Assembly (NCBI RefSeq): GCF_934295145.1
Contig: NZ_CAKRAS010000047.1
Span: forward strand, 1 to 24,464
Source of the DNA: an uncultured Eubacterium sp.
GTDB taxonomy: Bacteria > Bacillota > Clostridia > Lachnospirales > Lachnospiraceae
Direction of reading: 5' to 3'
DNA: 24,464 bases
Shown: positions 1 through 8,484 of the stretch, in pieces
Layout of the letters: each line of letters opens with the position of its first letter
Position numbering within the stretch: the first letter of the stretch is position 1
Translations under genes and position numbers: made by a program
Notes under the pieces: model-generated
The model's database searches: none
Seen by the model: only the letters and a program-made list of their open reading frames with translations
Told to the model about the DNA's origin: nothing

Positions 1-70
1 TAGATAGGGCAGAGGTGGAAGTGTGGCAACACATGGAGCTGACTGTTACTAATCGTTTGAGGGCTTGACC
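1..70 (+). rRNA. 23S ribosomal RNA, 3' end (partial)
   Basis: The first 70 bases match the conserved 3' terminus of bacterial 23S rRNA: the GGAAGTGTGGCAACACATGG helix, GGAGCTGAC, TACTAATCG and the closing GAGGGCTTGACC. The gene enters from the left edge, so only the last bases are present. No terminator is visible before the following tRNA-Asn, so the tRNA is probably cut from the same primary transcript. The exact mature 3' end is uncertain by a few bases. Confidence 0.93.
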
Positions 71-165
71 AAGAACACTTAGTGAAAACAAAGTGAGAAA
101 TTGAATGGTGACGGAAAGACACTAATTCTGTATGAAGTTTTGAAGGTATATATCATGTACCTTAT

Positions 166-237
166 TCCTCGATAGCTCAATGGTAGAGCACTCGGCTGTT
201 AACCGAGTTGTTGTAGGTTCGAGCCCTACTCGGGGAG
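166..237 (+). tRNA. tRNA-Asn (GTT)
   Basis: A full cloverleaf can be folded. The acceptor arm TCCTCGA pairs with TCGGGGA (one G-T pair), the D arm is GCTC...GAGC, the anticodon stem CTCGG/CCGAG encloses anticodon GTT at 198-200, and the T arm GTAGG-TTCGAGC-CCTAC is standard. The discriminator base is G. CCA is not encoded. It follows the 23S rRNA by about 95 bases and is probably co-transcribed with it. Confidence 0.96.
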
Positions 238-277
238 TTTTTTCATAAGTAAGTGTTTCAAAATAGATTTTTCTATA

Positions 278-306
278 TTGACGTATTTATTTTAAAATGG
301 TATAAT
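278..306 (+). promoter_or_regulatory. sigma-70/SigA-type promoter of tRNA-Cys
   Basis: TTGACG at 278-283 and a perfect TATAAT at 301-306 are separated by exactly 17 bases. Transcription would start near 313, about 18 bases before tRNA-Cys. This means tRNA-Cys can be made independently of the rRNA operon upstream. Confidence 0.85.
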
Positions 307-330
307 ACAACAGATTTCTTAATTAAATAT

Positions 331-401
331 GGCGACATAGCCAAGTGGTAAGGCAAAGGTCTGCAACACCTCTATCACCAGTTCGAATCTGGTTGTCGCC
401 T
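331..401 (+). tRNA. tRNA-Cys (GCA)
   Basis: The acceptor arm GGCGACA pairs with TGTCGCC and the discriminator is T, as expected for tRNA-Cys. The D arm is AGCC...GGC, the anticodon GCA is at 363-365, and the T arm CCAG-TTCGAAT-CTGG is standard. CCA is not encoded. The gene has its own strong promoter and is followed directly by a terminator. Confidence 0.96.
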
Positions 402-406
402 CTTAT

Positions 407-441
407 AACCTCAGAAATGATAAATTTCTGAGGTTTTTTTT
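407..441 (+). terminator. Rho-independent terminator after tRNA-Cys
   Basis: A perfect 12-bp stem (407-418 with 424-435) around a 5-base loop is followed by a run of T to 440. It closes the rRNA/tRNA transcription unit. Confidence 0.92.
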
Positions 442-474
442 GATAGAAAATTCGTTGTAATTTCCTATCAGAAA

Positions 475-610
475 AAAGCACTTTGTGCAAACGATGCACA
501 CTCGCACGAGAAGAAATTCTTGCTTTGCAAGCGTGCTCGGCGCGGGCAAGAAAGATGTGCCATTGATAATTGCAAGCATGTAAATGTGCGATAGCACACT
601 TTCTTGTGTT
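475..610. repeat. Hairpin-rich intergenic stretch of unknown role
   Basis: Between the tRNA-Cys terminator and the first protein gene lies a stretch richer in GC than its flanks and full of short inverted repeats. Examples are CTTGC/GCAAG at 519-531, and CAAGAAAGATGTGC (547-560) facing GCACACTTTCTTG (594-606). No protein is predicted from it. It could be a degenerate dispersed repeat or a structured leader. It does not share the core of the larger palindromes found later in the window. Base pairing is seen; any function is unknown. Confidence 0.35.
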
Positions 611-702
611 ATAGTAAACTTGAAAAAAAACTTTATAGTAAATTGTTTATTTGGTATTATAAAAATAGGAAGTAATGAAGTTGAAGATATAAGGAGAAAC
701 AG

Positions 703-2181
703 ATGAGAAAAAAGACATCGCAAATTAAAAAATATATTGTTGCAACAACTGCTTTTATTATTGCGATGATGATTGGCATTTTACTATTCTTTGCCGGAGT
801 GCAGCAATCTGTGGAGAAAAATTCGCAGAGAACAATGATGAATAATGTAACGCGCCAGAGTGAACATTTACGTAAGATTTTAGTTATCCACTATCAATAT
901 CTAAATGAACTGGCAAAGGAAATGGGGGAAGATGGGGAATTAATTTCTCAGGATCATCTGGATAAGCTGGTCAGTATTTCTGAATATACTGAGTTAGAGC
1001 GTCTCGCATTGATCGAACCGGATGGGACGGCACATTATGATAATGGTGCGGTAAAAAATGTTTATCACAGACGTTATTTTAAAGAAGCAATGAACGGACA
1101 GCAGACATTGAGCGATCCTTTAGAAAGTAGTGTGGATCAGGAAGCAAGAGTAGTTCTCGGTGTGCCGGTGTATGATAACAATCAAGAGGTGATTGGAATT
1201 CTGGGAGGCTCTTATAATGTAACCGCATTAAGCCATATGTTGTTTGATGATTTATTTGATGGGGAAGGCGATACACTTATCGTTAATCATACTGGAAAAA
1301 TTATTGCATATGAGGATGGAATTGGTGAAAAAACACAGCTTGCATATGGTAATAATTTATTTACTTATTATGCAGAAAAAAATAAAAATCAGGAAGATAC
1401 ACTGAATAAGATCCAGGAAGAGTTTAGTGAAAATGAATCGGGATTTATTCGTTTAAGCTTAGATAATACAAATGCAGAGAATTATTATATGACATATACG
1501 CCAATAGGAATGAATGACTGGATGCTTTGCTATATTGTTCCGGTTAAAGCAGCACAGAAAACATACGATTTCATTCAGAAATATGAAGCAATTTTTTTGT
1601 TGGTATTAATGCTGGTTATTTATATTGGATATAAGAATCATCAGGAAAAAGCGAAATTGCTGGCAGTAGCACAGCATGATACACTGACAGGATTATATAA
1701 CAAGGACTATACACAGAAGTTTATCGAGCAGATTTTACAGCAAGAGAAGGGGCTGCATGGTTTTATTATTTTGGATGTAGATTATTTTAAAAGTGTGAAT
1801 GACAATTATGGACATATTGTCGGTGATAAGGTCTTAAGTATGCTGGGGAAATTTTTGCAGAAGCAGTTTCGGGAAAATGATATCTTAGGCCGTATCGGAG
1901 GTGATGAATTTGTTATTTTAATGCGGGATATTTCTGAGCGGGAGAATGTAGAACAGAGAATTAACGATTTACTCAAAAAGATTCCGGCGATGAAGATTGC
2001 AGAAATGGATAATCAGAGTATTACAATCAGTGTTGGTGTGGCACTGGCACCAGAAAGTGGCAATACCTTTATAAAACTATATCGACATGCAGATCAGGCT
2101 CTGTATGAGACAAAGCGGGCAGGGCGAAATGGATATTCCATTTATGATCCAGAGCAGACAGATCAGTGTACAAGAAAATAA
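703..2181 (+). CDS. Membrane-anchored Cache-type sensor diguanylate cyclase (GGDEF)
   Basis: This 492-residue protein makes cyclic di-GMP from two GTP at the inner face of the membrane. A transmembrane helix at about residues 11-32 is followed by an extracytoplasmic sensor of about 260 residues resembling a double Cache domain. A second helix at 296-311 leads into a cytoplasmic GGDEF domain (about 325-480). The signature GGDEF is intact at 399-403, and an inhibitory RxxD site (REND, 390-393) sits five residues upstream, so product feedback inhibition is expected. The metal-binding aspartate is in ILDVDYFKSVND. The start is chosen from AAGGAG a few bases upstream. It is the first of three tandem cyclic-di-GMP genes. 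The ligand sensed by the Cache domain cannot be told from sequence. Confidence 0.93.
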   Translation: MRKKTSQIKKYIVATTAFIIAMMIGILLFFAGVQQSVEKNSQRTMMNNVTRQSEHLRKILVIHYQYLNELAKEMGEDGELISQDHLDKLVSISEYTELERLALIEPDGTAHYDNGAVKNVYHRRYFKEAMNGQQTLSDPLESSVDQEARVVLGVPVYDNNQEVIGILGGSYNVTALSHMLFDDLFDGEGDTLIVNHTGKIIAYEDGIGEKTQLAYGNNLFTYYAEKNKNQEDTLNKIQEEFSENESGFIRLSLDNTNAENYYMTYTPIGMNDWMLCYIVPVKAAQKTYDFIQKYEAIFLLVLMLVIYIGYKNHQEKAKLLAVAQHDTLTGLYNKDYTQKFIEQILQQEKGLHGFIILDVDYFKSVNDNYGHIVGDKVLSMLGKFLQKQFRENDILGRIGGDEFVILMRDISERENVEQRINDLLKKIPAMKIAEMDNQSITISVGVALAPESGNTFIKLYRHADQALYETKRAGRNGYSIYDPEQTDQCTRK

Positions 2182-2294
2182 AAAATGACAGATATATCAG
2201 ATGAGAGATAAAATGGTGTGACTGTTAAAATTTTGACATTTACACCTAAAAATATTAAAAGCTTCTTTTCGCAGTTTCAACAGGAGCGTAACCT

Positions 2295-4214
2295 TTGGGC
2301 CAGATAAGAAAGCAGGAAAAATGTATGAGGAAAAAAAGAAGAAAAAAACAAGCGAAGATCATATTGCTGTCGATGTGTGTAATGTTAGCATTGGGGATAG
2401 GAATCATCAGCTATAATCAGTATATTCGAGAGGAGATTTCTAAGGAAAGCAGTGAACATCTACTGGCAACGTATGAACAGGTGAACCGGACATTTACACT
2501 ATTTGCAGAACGAAACTGGAATGCTCTGTCTGACTGGGATAACGAACTTCAGAAAATGGAAGAATCCGGAGATATAACACATAACTGGAAAATGTATGCA
2601 GAACGAAAGTCTGCCTGGGCATTCAGTGATTTTTACTTGTTTAATGAGAATGATGATTTTTTAACAGCAGCAGAACGGAAAGGAAATGCAGATTCTATCA
2701 AAAATGTGTTTCAGGAGATGTACGAGACGGAGAAGCCAATTGTATCCAGTTATATAGCAAGCAGTGGCGAGCGGAAAGTTGTTTTTGCCATTCAGATGTC
2801 CAAGCCAATAGAAATAGATGGTGTGACTTATACAGGGCTGGCAGTCAGTTATGATAACGAGAAACTGTCATCTGGTATTGTGGGAGACATATACAAAGGA
2901 AAAAGTGACTGCTATATCCTGAAACCGGACGGTACGATTCTTTTTTCATTGGAGTCAAAGACGGAAGTGAAGACACATATGTATAATATGATACAGACAC
3001 TTAAGGATGCAGATGCATTTCAGGGAGATAACGGGGAGACATTCCAGAAAGAAATTTCCGAGGGAAAATCCGGAAGTGTGTGCTGCACTTACAATAAAAT
3101 ACAATATTATCTGGTCTATCAGCCGGTTGGGATTGAGGATTGGAGTATTGTCGGAATGGTACAGCAGTCAGTGGTAGATGCAGGAATGCGGAAAGTACAG
3201 AATATTACACGCCTTATTTTTGCTGCATTTGCATGTGGATTGAGCTTGTTCATTGTAATTATTGCAGGAAACGAAGTCAGAAAGAAATTTCAAAAGAAAG
3301 AAGTGGAAAAAAGGGAACTTGAACATAAAAAACAGTTGGCAGACGAGCTGTTTTCCGGAATTGGCCAGATTGTAGACCGTTTTTCTGTATGCAATTTAAA
3401 AACGAATCGTTATGAATATCATGAGCATGTCTTGGATCATATGATTTATCCGGAGACAGGAACCTATCAGATGATGGTGGAGGCTGTTTCCAGAAAATAT
3501 GTATGTATGACAGAGACGGAAAATGCGAAAATCGGGCAGTTACTTGCACCGGAATATCTGAACCGCGTCCTGCGAAAAAAAGGTGATATCCTGAAATTTG
3601 AATATCGTGAGAGAAATCAGGATGTCTATAAAATAATGAATATTGTACCGATTGAGTGGGATGAAGATGGAAATCTGGTACGTTTTTTGCTGATCGCACA
3701 GGATAATGGACAGCAGGTGAAGATGAAGAATATTGCAAATACAGATGGCCTGACCGGACTATTTAATGAGCGGTATTTCAGTTCTATTCTGCGGATCAAA
3801 GAGCAGAAAAAGCATCCATTTGTGCTGTTTTACCTGGATCTTGACAGGTTTAAACCTGTCAATGATACTTATGGGCATGATATGGGTGATAAGTTGTTAA
3901 AAGGTATGGCCATGCGTCTTTATGACTGTGTCCGCGAAAAGGATTATGCTTTCCGTATCGGTGGCGATGAATTTGCTATTATCGTCAGTGCCAGCATGAA
4001 TGAGGAGCAGTGTCAGAAAATGAAGCAGCGGATCATTACAGCTGTCTGTCGTCCTTTTGTCATTGATGGAACGGAACTTTCTGTCGGTTGCAGCTGTGGC
4101 TATGCCGTATATCCGATGGAGAATAACAGCACAGCAGAGATTCGAATTCTGGCAGATCAGCGGATGTATGAAGAAAAAGCGAAAAATCATGCTATGGAAA
4201 AAGAGCATTCTTGA
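2295..4214 (+). CDS. Membrane-anchored sensor diguanylate cyclase with Cache-like and PAS-like regions
   Basis: A second diguanylate cyclase of 639 residues. A basic N-terminus precedes a transmembrane helix (about 21-40), then an extracytoplasmic Cache-like sensor, a second helix (about 306-325), a linker with a PAS-like fold (about 345-475) and a GGDEF domain (about 485-635). GGDEF is intact at 556-560 and an I-site REKD precedes it by five residues. The start is ambiguous. TTG at 2295 has AGGAG eight bases upstream; an in-frame ATG at 2325, giving MRKKRRKK, has a weaker AGG nearby. It lies 113 bases after the first cyclase and 113 before the next protein, with no terminator between, so a shared transcript is likely. 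A TTGACA at 2233 could add a weak internal promoter. Confidence 0.9.
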   Translation: MGQIRKQEKCMRKKRRKKQAKIILLSMCVMLALGIGIISYNQYIREEISKESSEHLLATYEQVNRTFTLFAERNWNALSDWDNELQKMEESGDITHNWKMYAERKSAWAFSDFYLFNENDDFLTAAERKGNADSIKNVFQEMYETEKPIVSSYIASSGERKVVFAIQMSKPIEIDGVTYTGLAVSYDNEKLSSGIVGDIYKGKSDCYILKPDGTILFSLESKTEVKTHMYNMIQTLKDADAFQGDNGETFQKEISEGKSGSVCCTYNKIQYYLVYQPVGIEDWSIVGMVQQSVVDAGMRKVQNITRLIFAAFACGLSLFIVIIAGNEVRKKFQKKEVEKRELEHKKQLADELFSGIGQIVDRFSVCNLKTNRYEYHEHVLDHMIYPETGTYQMMVEAVSRKYVCMTETENAKIGQLLAPEYLNRVLRKKGDILKFEYRERNQDVYKIMNIVPIEWDEDGNLVRFLLIAQDNGQQVKMKNIANTDGLTGLFNERYFSSILRIKEQKKHPFVLFYLDLDRFKPVNDTYGHDMGDKLLKGMAMRLYDCVREKDYAFRIGGDEFAIIVSASMNEEQCQKMKQRIITAVCRPFVIDGTELSVGCSCGYAVYPMENNSTAEIRILADQRMYEEKAKNHAMEKEHS

Positions 4215-4327
4215 ACAGAAACAAAAAAACTGACGTAAATAGCAGCGAAAGTCAGGACAGAAAATAAAAGAGGCAAATGGTTTTCTTTTCGAAAAAAGAA
4301 GTATACGGAAGGAGAAAGCAGATTATC

Positions 4328-6703
4328 ATGATGATAAAACCGAAAATTATGATTGTGGATGATGATGAATTGAACAGGCAGATTCTGATGACAATTCTCG
4401 GTGATGAATACGAATATGTGCAGGCGGAAAATGGACGTGAAGCAATTCATATGCTTCAGCAGGATCTCACAATAAATTTGATGCTCCTGGACATTAATAT
4501 GCCGGAAGTGAACGGATTTCAGGTGTTGGAGCGTATGAATACATTTCACTGGATCAATGAAATCCCAGTAATTATAATCTCTTCGGAGGAAAAAAGAACT
4601 GTCATTGAGCGGGCATATATTTTTGGGGCAGAAGACTATATTTGCAGACCGTTTGATGCGTTTATCACACGGAAGCGTGTGCAGAATACGATCAACTTAC
4701 ATGCAAACCAGAAACGGCTGATGCAGATGGTTTCGGATCAGATTTATGAAAAGGAAGAAAACAATAATCTGATGATCGGAATTCTGAGCCATGTTGTTGA
4801 ATTTCGAAATAGTGAGAGCGGGGAACATGTCATTCAGGTTCGTACGGTAACCGAATTACTTCTGCGTCAGCTGATTAAGAAAACAGATGAGTATGGATTG
4901 TCGGAGTCAGATATTGCCATGATCAGTACAGCTTCTGCACTGCATGATATTGGAAAAATAAGTATTCCGGAAAGTATTTTAAATAAGCCGGGAAAATTGA
5001 CAAAGGAAGAGTTTCAGATCATCAAAACTCATACAACGAATGGGGCAGATATTATCAGACAGATGGTTTCAAGGCAGGAAAAACCACTGCTTCGTTTTGC
5101 ATGGGAAATCTGTCGATGGCACCATGAACGCTGGGATGGAAACGGTTATCCGGATGGACTGATCGGTGAGCAGATTCCGATTTCAGCACAGGTAGTGGCA
5201 TTGGCAGATGTCTATGATGCGCTGACCAGTAAACGGTGTTACAAGGATGCGTATGACCACAAAACTGCCATGGATATGATCTTGAATGGAGAATGTGGTG
5301 CTCACAATCCATTGCTTTTAAAGTGTATGCGTGAAATTGAATCGGAATTAAGAAAAGCAGAACTGTGTAGTGAGGAAAATTATGTCTATCGGTATGAAGC
5401 GGATCGACTGGCAGCGGAAATCATGCAGAAGAAAGATATGCCTAACAACGACCGTGCACAGAGAATATTGGAAGTGATGCAGGAGAAGATAGATTTTTTT
5501 GCTTCGTTGAAAGGTGGAATCCAATTTGATTATAATTCCATTTCCAGACTGGTAAATGTTGTAAACTGGAATGAACCGCCGCAGTATCGTCATACCGTCA
5601 TAAATGTTGAAGATACAAACTGTTTTAAATGTCTGAGTCAGAAGGACTACCACCGGATGAAGAATGCGTTGGATGCAACGACGCCGGAGAATCGGGAATT
5701 TTCTATGAGTATCATGATGCCGCAAGGGAGTGATTTTGAGTGGTGTGATTTGAGAATTCATTCATTGTGGTCAGAGCAGCATCCGGATCATTATATCGGA
5801 GCAGTGGGGCAGCTGACCAGACCGCAGCAGGAAGTGGGAGATCTCCCGGTTCTGGATGATCTTTCAGAAGGAGAAAATTTAGAAGGAAAAGCAGTGCAAA
5901 ATGCGATGAAGCAGCTTGAGCAGATTTTCGATTATGTCCGTCTGGTAGATCCGGCAGCCAATGCCATTTTGGAAGTCGATCAGAATGGTATCCTGAGAAA
6001 AACAGAGCAGCACTGCGCTGCTTTTTGGGATACAGGTGGCAATTGCGCAAACTGCATTTCGTCCCGGGCTCTGACACAGAAGAAGATGTTGAATAAACTG
6101 GAATTTACCAGATCAGATATGTTTTATGTGGTTGCAAAGTATCTGTGTATCAATGGAACACCGTGTGTACTTGAGTTGCTTTCCAAAATGAACGAAGGAC
6201 GGTGGATTGATGCGAATGGAACCAGATTTTTATTGGATAAAAGCCGTGGAGAGCACAGAGAACTGTTCTCAGATCCATTGACGGGAACCTACTCCAGACG
6301 ATATTTTGAGACATATAGTATCCATATGGAAGGAATGGAATGCGTGGAAATCATCGATGTGGATCAGTTCAAACGGGTGAATGATACCTATGGGCATCCG
6401 GCCGGCGATGTGGTGCTGCGGGATATTGCATCAGCAATTCAATCTTGTATACGGAGCAATGATATTTTGATTCGTTATGGTGGAGATGAGTTTTTGCTTC
6501 TTTTCCCGAAAATGACAGAAAAAGATATGGAGGAGAAAAATATCCGGATTAAAAAAGCAGTGGAGGATATTGTGATTACAGAATATCCGGAGCTGCATCT
6601 GTCTGTCAGCATTGGTGGTGTCTGTGGTGTGCATCCAATCAGGGAAGCAATCCATCAGGCGGATCAGTTAATGTATGAAAATAAGAGAATGTTGCAAGAG
6701 TGA
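4328..6703 (+). CDS. Response regulator with HD-GYP phosphodiesterase and GGDEF cyclase domains
   Basis: A 791-residue soluble protein with both halves of cyclic-di-GMP metabolism. An N-terminal receiver domain has phospho-acceptor D55 in LLDINMPE. An HD-GYP domain follows, with the HD pair at 206-207 (LHDIGK) and GYP at 273-275 within HHERWDGNGYPDG; its role is hydrolysis of c-di-GMP. The middle (about 390-640) looks like two PAS-like modules, the second with a cysteine cluster C563, C573, C576 that may bind metal. A C-terminal GGDEF domain has intact GGDEF (718-722) and an RSND I-site. Both activities look possible on motif grounds. ATG 4328 gives the usual MMIKPKIMIVDDD opening of a receiver, although AAGGAG is 13 bases upstream; an in-frame ATG at 4277 has poor spacing. 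No partner histidine kinase is in the window. Confidence 0.9.
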   Translation: MMIKPKIMIVDDDELNRQILMTILGDEYEYVQAENGREAIHMLQQDLTINLMLLDINMPEVNGFQVLERMNTFHWINEIPVIIISSEEKRTVIERAYIFGAEDYICRPFDAFITRKRVQNTINLHANQKRLMQMVSDQIYEKEENNNLMIGILSHVVEFRNSESGEHVIQVRTVTELLLRQLIKKTDEYGLSESDIAMISTASALHDIGKISIPESILNKPGKLTKEEFQIIKTHTTNGADIIRQMVSRQEKPLLRFAWEICRWHHERWDGNGYPDGLIGEQIPISAQVVALADVYDALTSKRCYKDAYDHKTAMDMILNGECGAHNPLLLKCMREIESELRKAELCSEENYVYRYEADRLAAEIMQKKDMPNNDRAQRILEVMQEKIDFFASLKGGIQFDYNSISRLVNVVNWNEPPQYRHTVINVEDTNCFKCLSQKDYHRMKNALDATTPENREFSMSIMMPQGSDFEWCDLRIHSLWSEQHPDHYIGAVGQLTRPQQEVGDLPVLDDLSEGENLEGKAVQNAMKQLEQIFDYVRLVDPAANAILEVDQNGILRKTEQHCAAFWDTGGNCANCISSRALTQKKMLNKLEFTRSDMFYVVAKYLCINGTPCVLELLSKMNEGRWIDANGTRFLLDKSRGEHRELFSDPLTGTYSRRYFETYSIHMEGMECVEIIDVDQFKRVNDTYGHPAGDVVLRDIASAIQSCIRSNDILIRYGGDEFLLLFPKMTEKDMEEKNIRIKKAVEDIVITEYPELHLSVSIGGVCGVHPIREAIHQADQLMYENKRMLQE

Positions 6704-6718
6704 AGAAGCAAAAATAAG

Positions 6719-6761
6719 TGCCGCATGGTTTTCATTTGATAGAAGGCCACGCGGCATTTTT
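6719..6761 (+). terminator. Terminator after the cyclic-di-GMP gene cluster
   Basis: TGCCGC-A-TGG at 6719-6728 pairs with CCA-C-GCGGCA ending at 6756, and TTTTT follows. It lies just downstream of the HD-GYP/GGDEF gene and ends the presumed three-gene transcript. The 150 bases after it, up to 6914, show no gene or signal that I can support. Confidence 0.8.
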
Positions 6762-6914
6762 GTGGTAAAATAAAAATATTGAAAAACTGAAATATGCTGT
6801 AACGAAAGTGGAAAAACGGCTATTAATAGATAGAACAACAAGAATAAAGATTGTTTGAGTGAGCTTTTTAATGCCAGTTGAAAAGGTTAAGATATGGTGT
6901 GGATTTAAGAAAGA

Positions 6915-6961
6915 AAAATACACGTGAATTGATTTATTACAATCAGTCCACGTGTATTTTT
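6915..6961 (-). terminator. Terminator downstream of the PhlG-like hydrolase gene
   Basis: AAAATACACGTG (6915-6926) and CACGTGTATTTT (6949-6960) form a perfect 12-bp stem with T-rich flanks on both strands. It is placed to end the minus-strand hydrolase transcript and could also work for transcripts from the left. Confidence 0.8.
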
Positions 6962-6999
6962 GTATTAGTTTGAAGTGAAAGTATTTATACTATATGTAT

Positions 7000-7806
7000 T
7001 TAGAAAGTATCTTTCTCTTCTGCATATAAGGTTGGCAGAATTGCTGCCAGGTTTGTAAACTCTTTGATGTTGTGTGCGAATAATCCCTGTGGTACGAATG
7101 GTGGGATAGATACGCCTTCCGGAATTGCTTTTACGATGTTTCCTTCTTCATCGATGCGGTATCCGATCCAGAAACGGGACTCAAATAATACGCCGTCTTT
7201 GTATGGATGCCATTTGTGAGTCATTGCTGCCGCACAGCTGCTTTCGCCGATTGCACATACGAGAGATTCACATTTTTCAGTACCGATAATGCTTTCATCA
7301 TAACCAAAATCGGCTGGTCTTTTGAAGCAGAGTTTTAAGAACTCCGGTCCCGGTCCGACGTCTTCCATGATGTAGTGATCAACGCCCCATGTTTTCTGAT
7401 TCATTGGTACGTTCGGGTCTACGACATAAGATGCCGGATATGCTCTTGCAAAATAGTGATCTTCCGGATCCCAGATTTTGTAACGAAGATCAGATCCAAC
7501 AGAATGCCATGGGAACCACCAGTCAAGCATTTCGCCTGTAACGCCCGGCATGTAAGTTGTATTACATACAAGAGCAGTTCCGTCTGCAGCTACGCCGAAA
7601 CCGATATTTGCATATTCATCATCTTCACCTTTCAGGAATTTATTTCTCTCATCAAACGGGATGCATTTTTCCGGTGCGATCGGTCCGCCCTGTAAAATAG
7701 CGATTTTCTCAGCCGGTACCGGAGCTAAATCCTGCTCAAAATATTTGTAGTAAGAAAGTTTTTTCTCTTCTTCGGAAACTCCGACTTTAACACCTGGTGT
7801 GCTCAT
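7000..7806 (-). CDS. PhlG/phloretin hydrolase-like C-C bond hydrolase
   Basis: A 268-residue protein resembling the DAPG hydrolase (PhlG) family, zinc enzymes that cut the carbon-carbon bond between an acyl group and a phloroglucinol ring. Members include 2,4-diacetylphloroglucinol hydrolase and the phloretin hydrolase of Eubacterium ramulus. The family-like core YMPGVTGEMLDWWFPWH is at about 85-101, followed by RYKIWDPEDH (108-117) and, near 197-209, THKWHPYKDGVLFE. H101, E148, H197/H200 and E209 are plausible metal ligands by position, which is inference. The length fits the family. The start at 7806 has AGGAGG eight bases upstream; a longer reading from 7824 would run through that site. 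The substrate may be a dietary polyphenol product such as phloretin. No other flavonoid-degradation gene is adjacent. Control by the nearby LysR gene is possible. Confidence 0.85.
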   Translation of the reverse strand: MSTPGVKVGVSEEEKKLSYYKYFEQDLAPVPAEKIAILQGGPIAPEKCIPFDERNKFLKGEDDEYANIGFGVAADGTALVCNTTYMPGVTGEMLDWWFPWHSVGSDLRYKIWDPEDHYFARAYPASYVVDPNVPMNQKTWGVDHYIMEDVGPGPEFLKLCFKRPADFGYDESIIGTEKCESLVCAIGESSCAAAMTHKWHPYKDGVLFESRFWIGYRIDEEGNIVKAIPEGVSIPPFVPQGLFAHNIKEFTNLAAILPTLYAEEKDTF

Positions 7807-7917
7807 ATTAAAATCCTCCTCCATAATAGATAAGGTCCGTTGTGAACCTTCGTGTATTTGATGCTTCTATTTTAACCGATAGGAAAAAGAAAAGACACTA
7901 TTTTATTGGATATAAGT

Positions 7918-7933
7918 ATAACTTTTATGTTAT
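7918..7933. promoter_or_regulatory. Possible LysR-type operator upstream of the hydrolase
   Basis: ATAAC and GTTAT form an inverted repeat separated by six bases, about 110 bases upstream of the hydrolase start. LysR proteins bind such short dyads, but the T-N12-A spacing here is one base longer than the classical T-N11-A. The region is AT-rich and a chance dyad cannot be excluded. Confidence 0.25.
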
Positions 7934-7983
7934 GAAAAATTGTGTTATAGTTTAGTGTAATTATAAAGAAGATAGAGTGATAA

Positions 7984-8307
7984 TTAATATTTCATGTTAC
8001 AATGACAACATTTGTTAAAAAGTAATGGTTGATAATAATTGCGTCGTCCGCAGTTACGACAGGTACTGTTTTGTGAAAAAAAGGGCAGTATAATCAAACA
8101 ATGTATTAGTGACAATAGAAGAAACAATTTATTTGCAATATTTTCTGAGTAGAAAAAGGATGCTAAGGTATCAAAAATGATATAGAAAGTCCCTAGTCGC
8201 CATGCCCAAAGCCCTATTTTTAAGTTCGTTTTAAAACCATTTGTACAAAATAACAGAATATAGTAAATACATAGCCTGATGTAAAAAGATTGTTCTAACA
8301 TACTCAA
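7984..8307 (-). CDS. Small membrane protein with C-terminal zinc-ribbon-like motif
   Basis: I do not recognise the family. The 107 residues contain two or three hydrophobic segments (about 7-24, 33-52 and 60-77). A short polar tail carries CRNCG and, sixteen residues on, CCHCN, a paired CxxC arrangement typical of a zinc ribbon. TTG at 8307 has GGAG seven bases upstream and is preferred over the ATG two codons later, which is 13 bases away. The gene sits between the PhlG-like hydrolase, on the same strand 177 bases downstream, and the divergent LysR gene. A membrane segment plus zinc ribbon suggests a small integral membrane protein with a cytoplasmic metal-binding tail. It could still be a chance ORF in AT-rich DNA. 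Confidence 0.45.
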   Translation of the reverse strand: MSMLEQSFYIRLCIYYILLFCTNGFKTNLKIGLWAWRLGTFYIIFDTLASFFYSENIANKLFLLLSLIHCLIILPFFSQNSTCRNCGRRNYYQPLLFNKCCHCNMKY

Positions 8308-8484
8308 AATTTGTCTCCAAGGGAAGAATTAAAGTGGTGTATAATTTTCCAGATCTTGTATTGAATAAATAACATATATTGATAGTTTGAAAATATCATT
8401 TTGAAGTAAAGTTAATGTAAAAATTAAAAAAAGATTAAAATATGGTATCATATAGTAAATGACAGAGAACAAAAGGAGAAACCT

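Noticed and set aside
550..572. TGGCAC on the minus strand with TTGC nearby, before the cyclic-di-GMP cluster
   Set aside because: The gap between the elements is seven bases instead of five, so sigma-54 could not bind; no minus-strand gene follows.
475..610. Third copy of the large palindromic element
   Set aside because: It lacks the CAATTTTC / GCTGCGCCGCTTATTT core shared by the copies at 13997 and 17315.
403..723. 106-codon minus-strand frame over the tRNA terminator and the hairpin-rich stretch
   Set aside because: It crosses a terminator and the start of the first cyclase and has no ribosome site; translation looks like low-complexity read-through.
2182..2294. Cyclic-di-GMP riboswitch between the two cyclase genes
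   Set aside because: No GEMM-type conserved core or paired stems are visible; only a TTGACA with a poor -10 is present.
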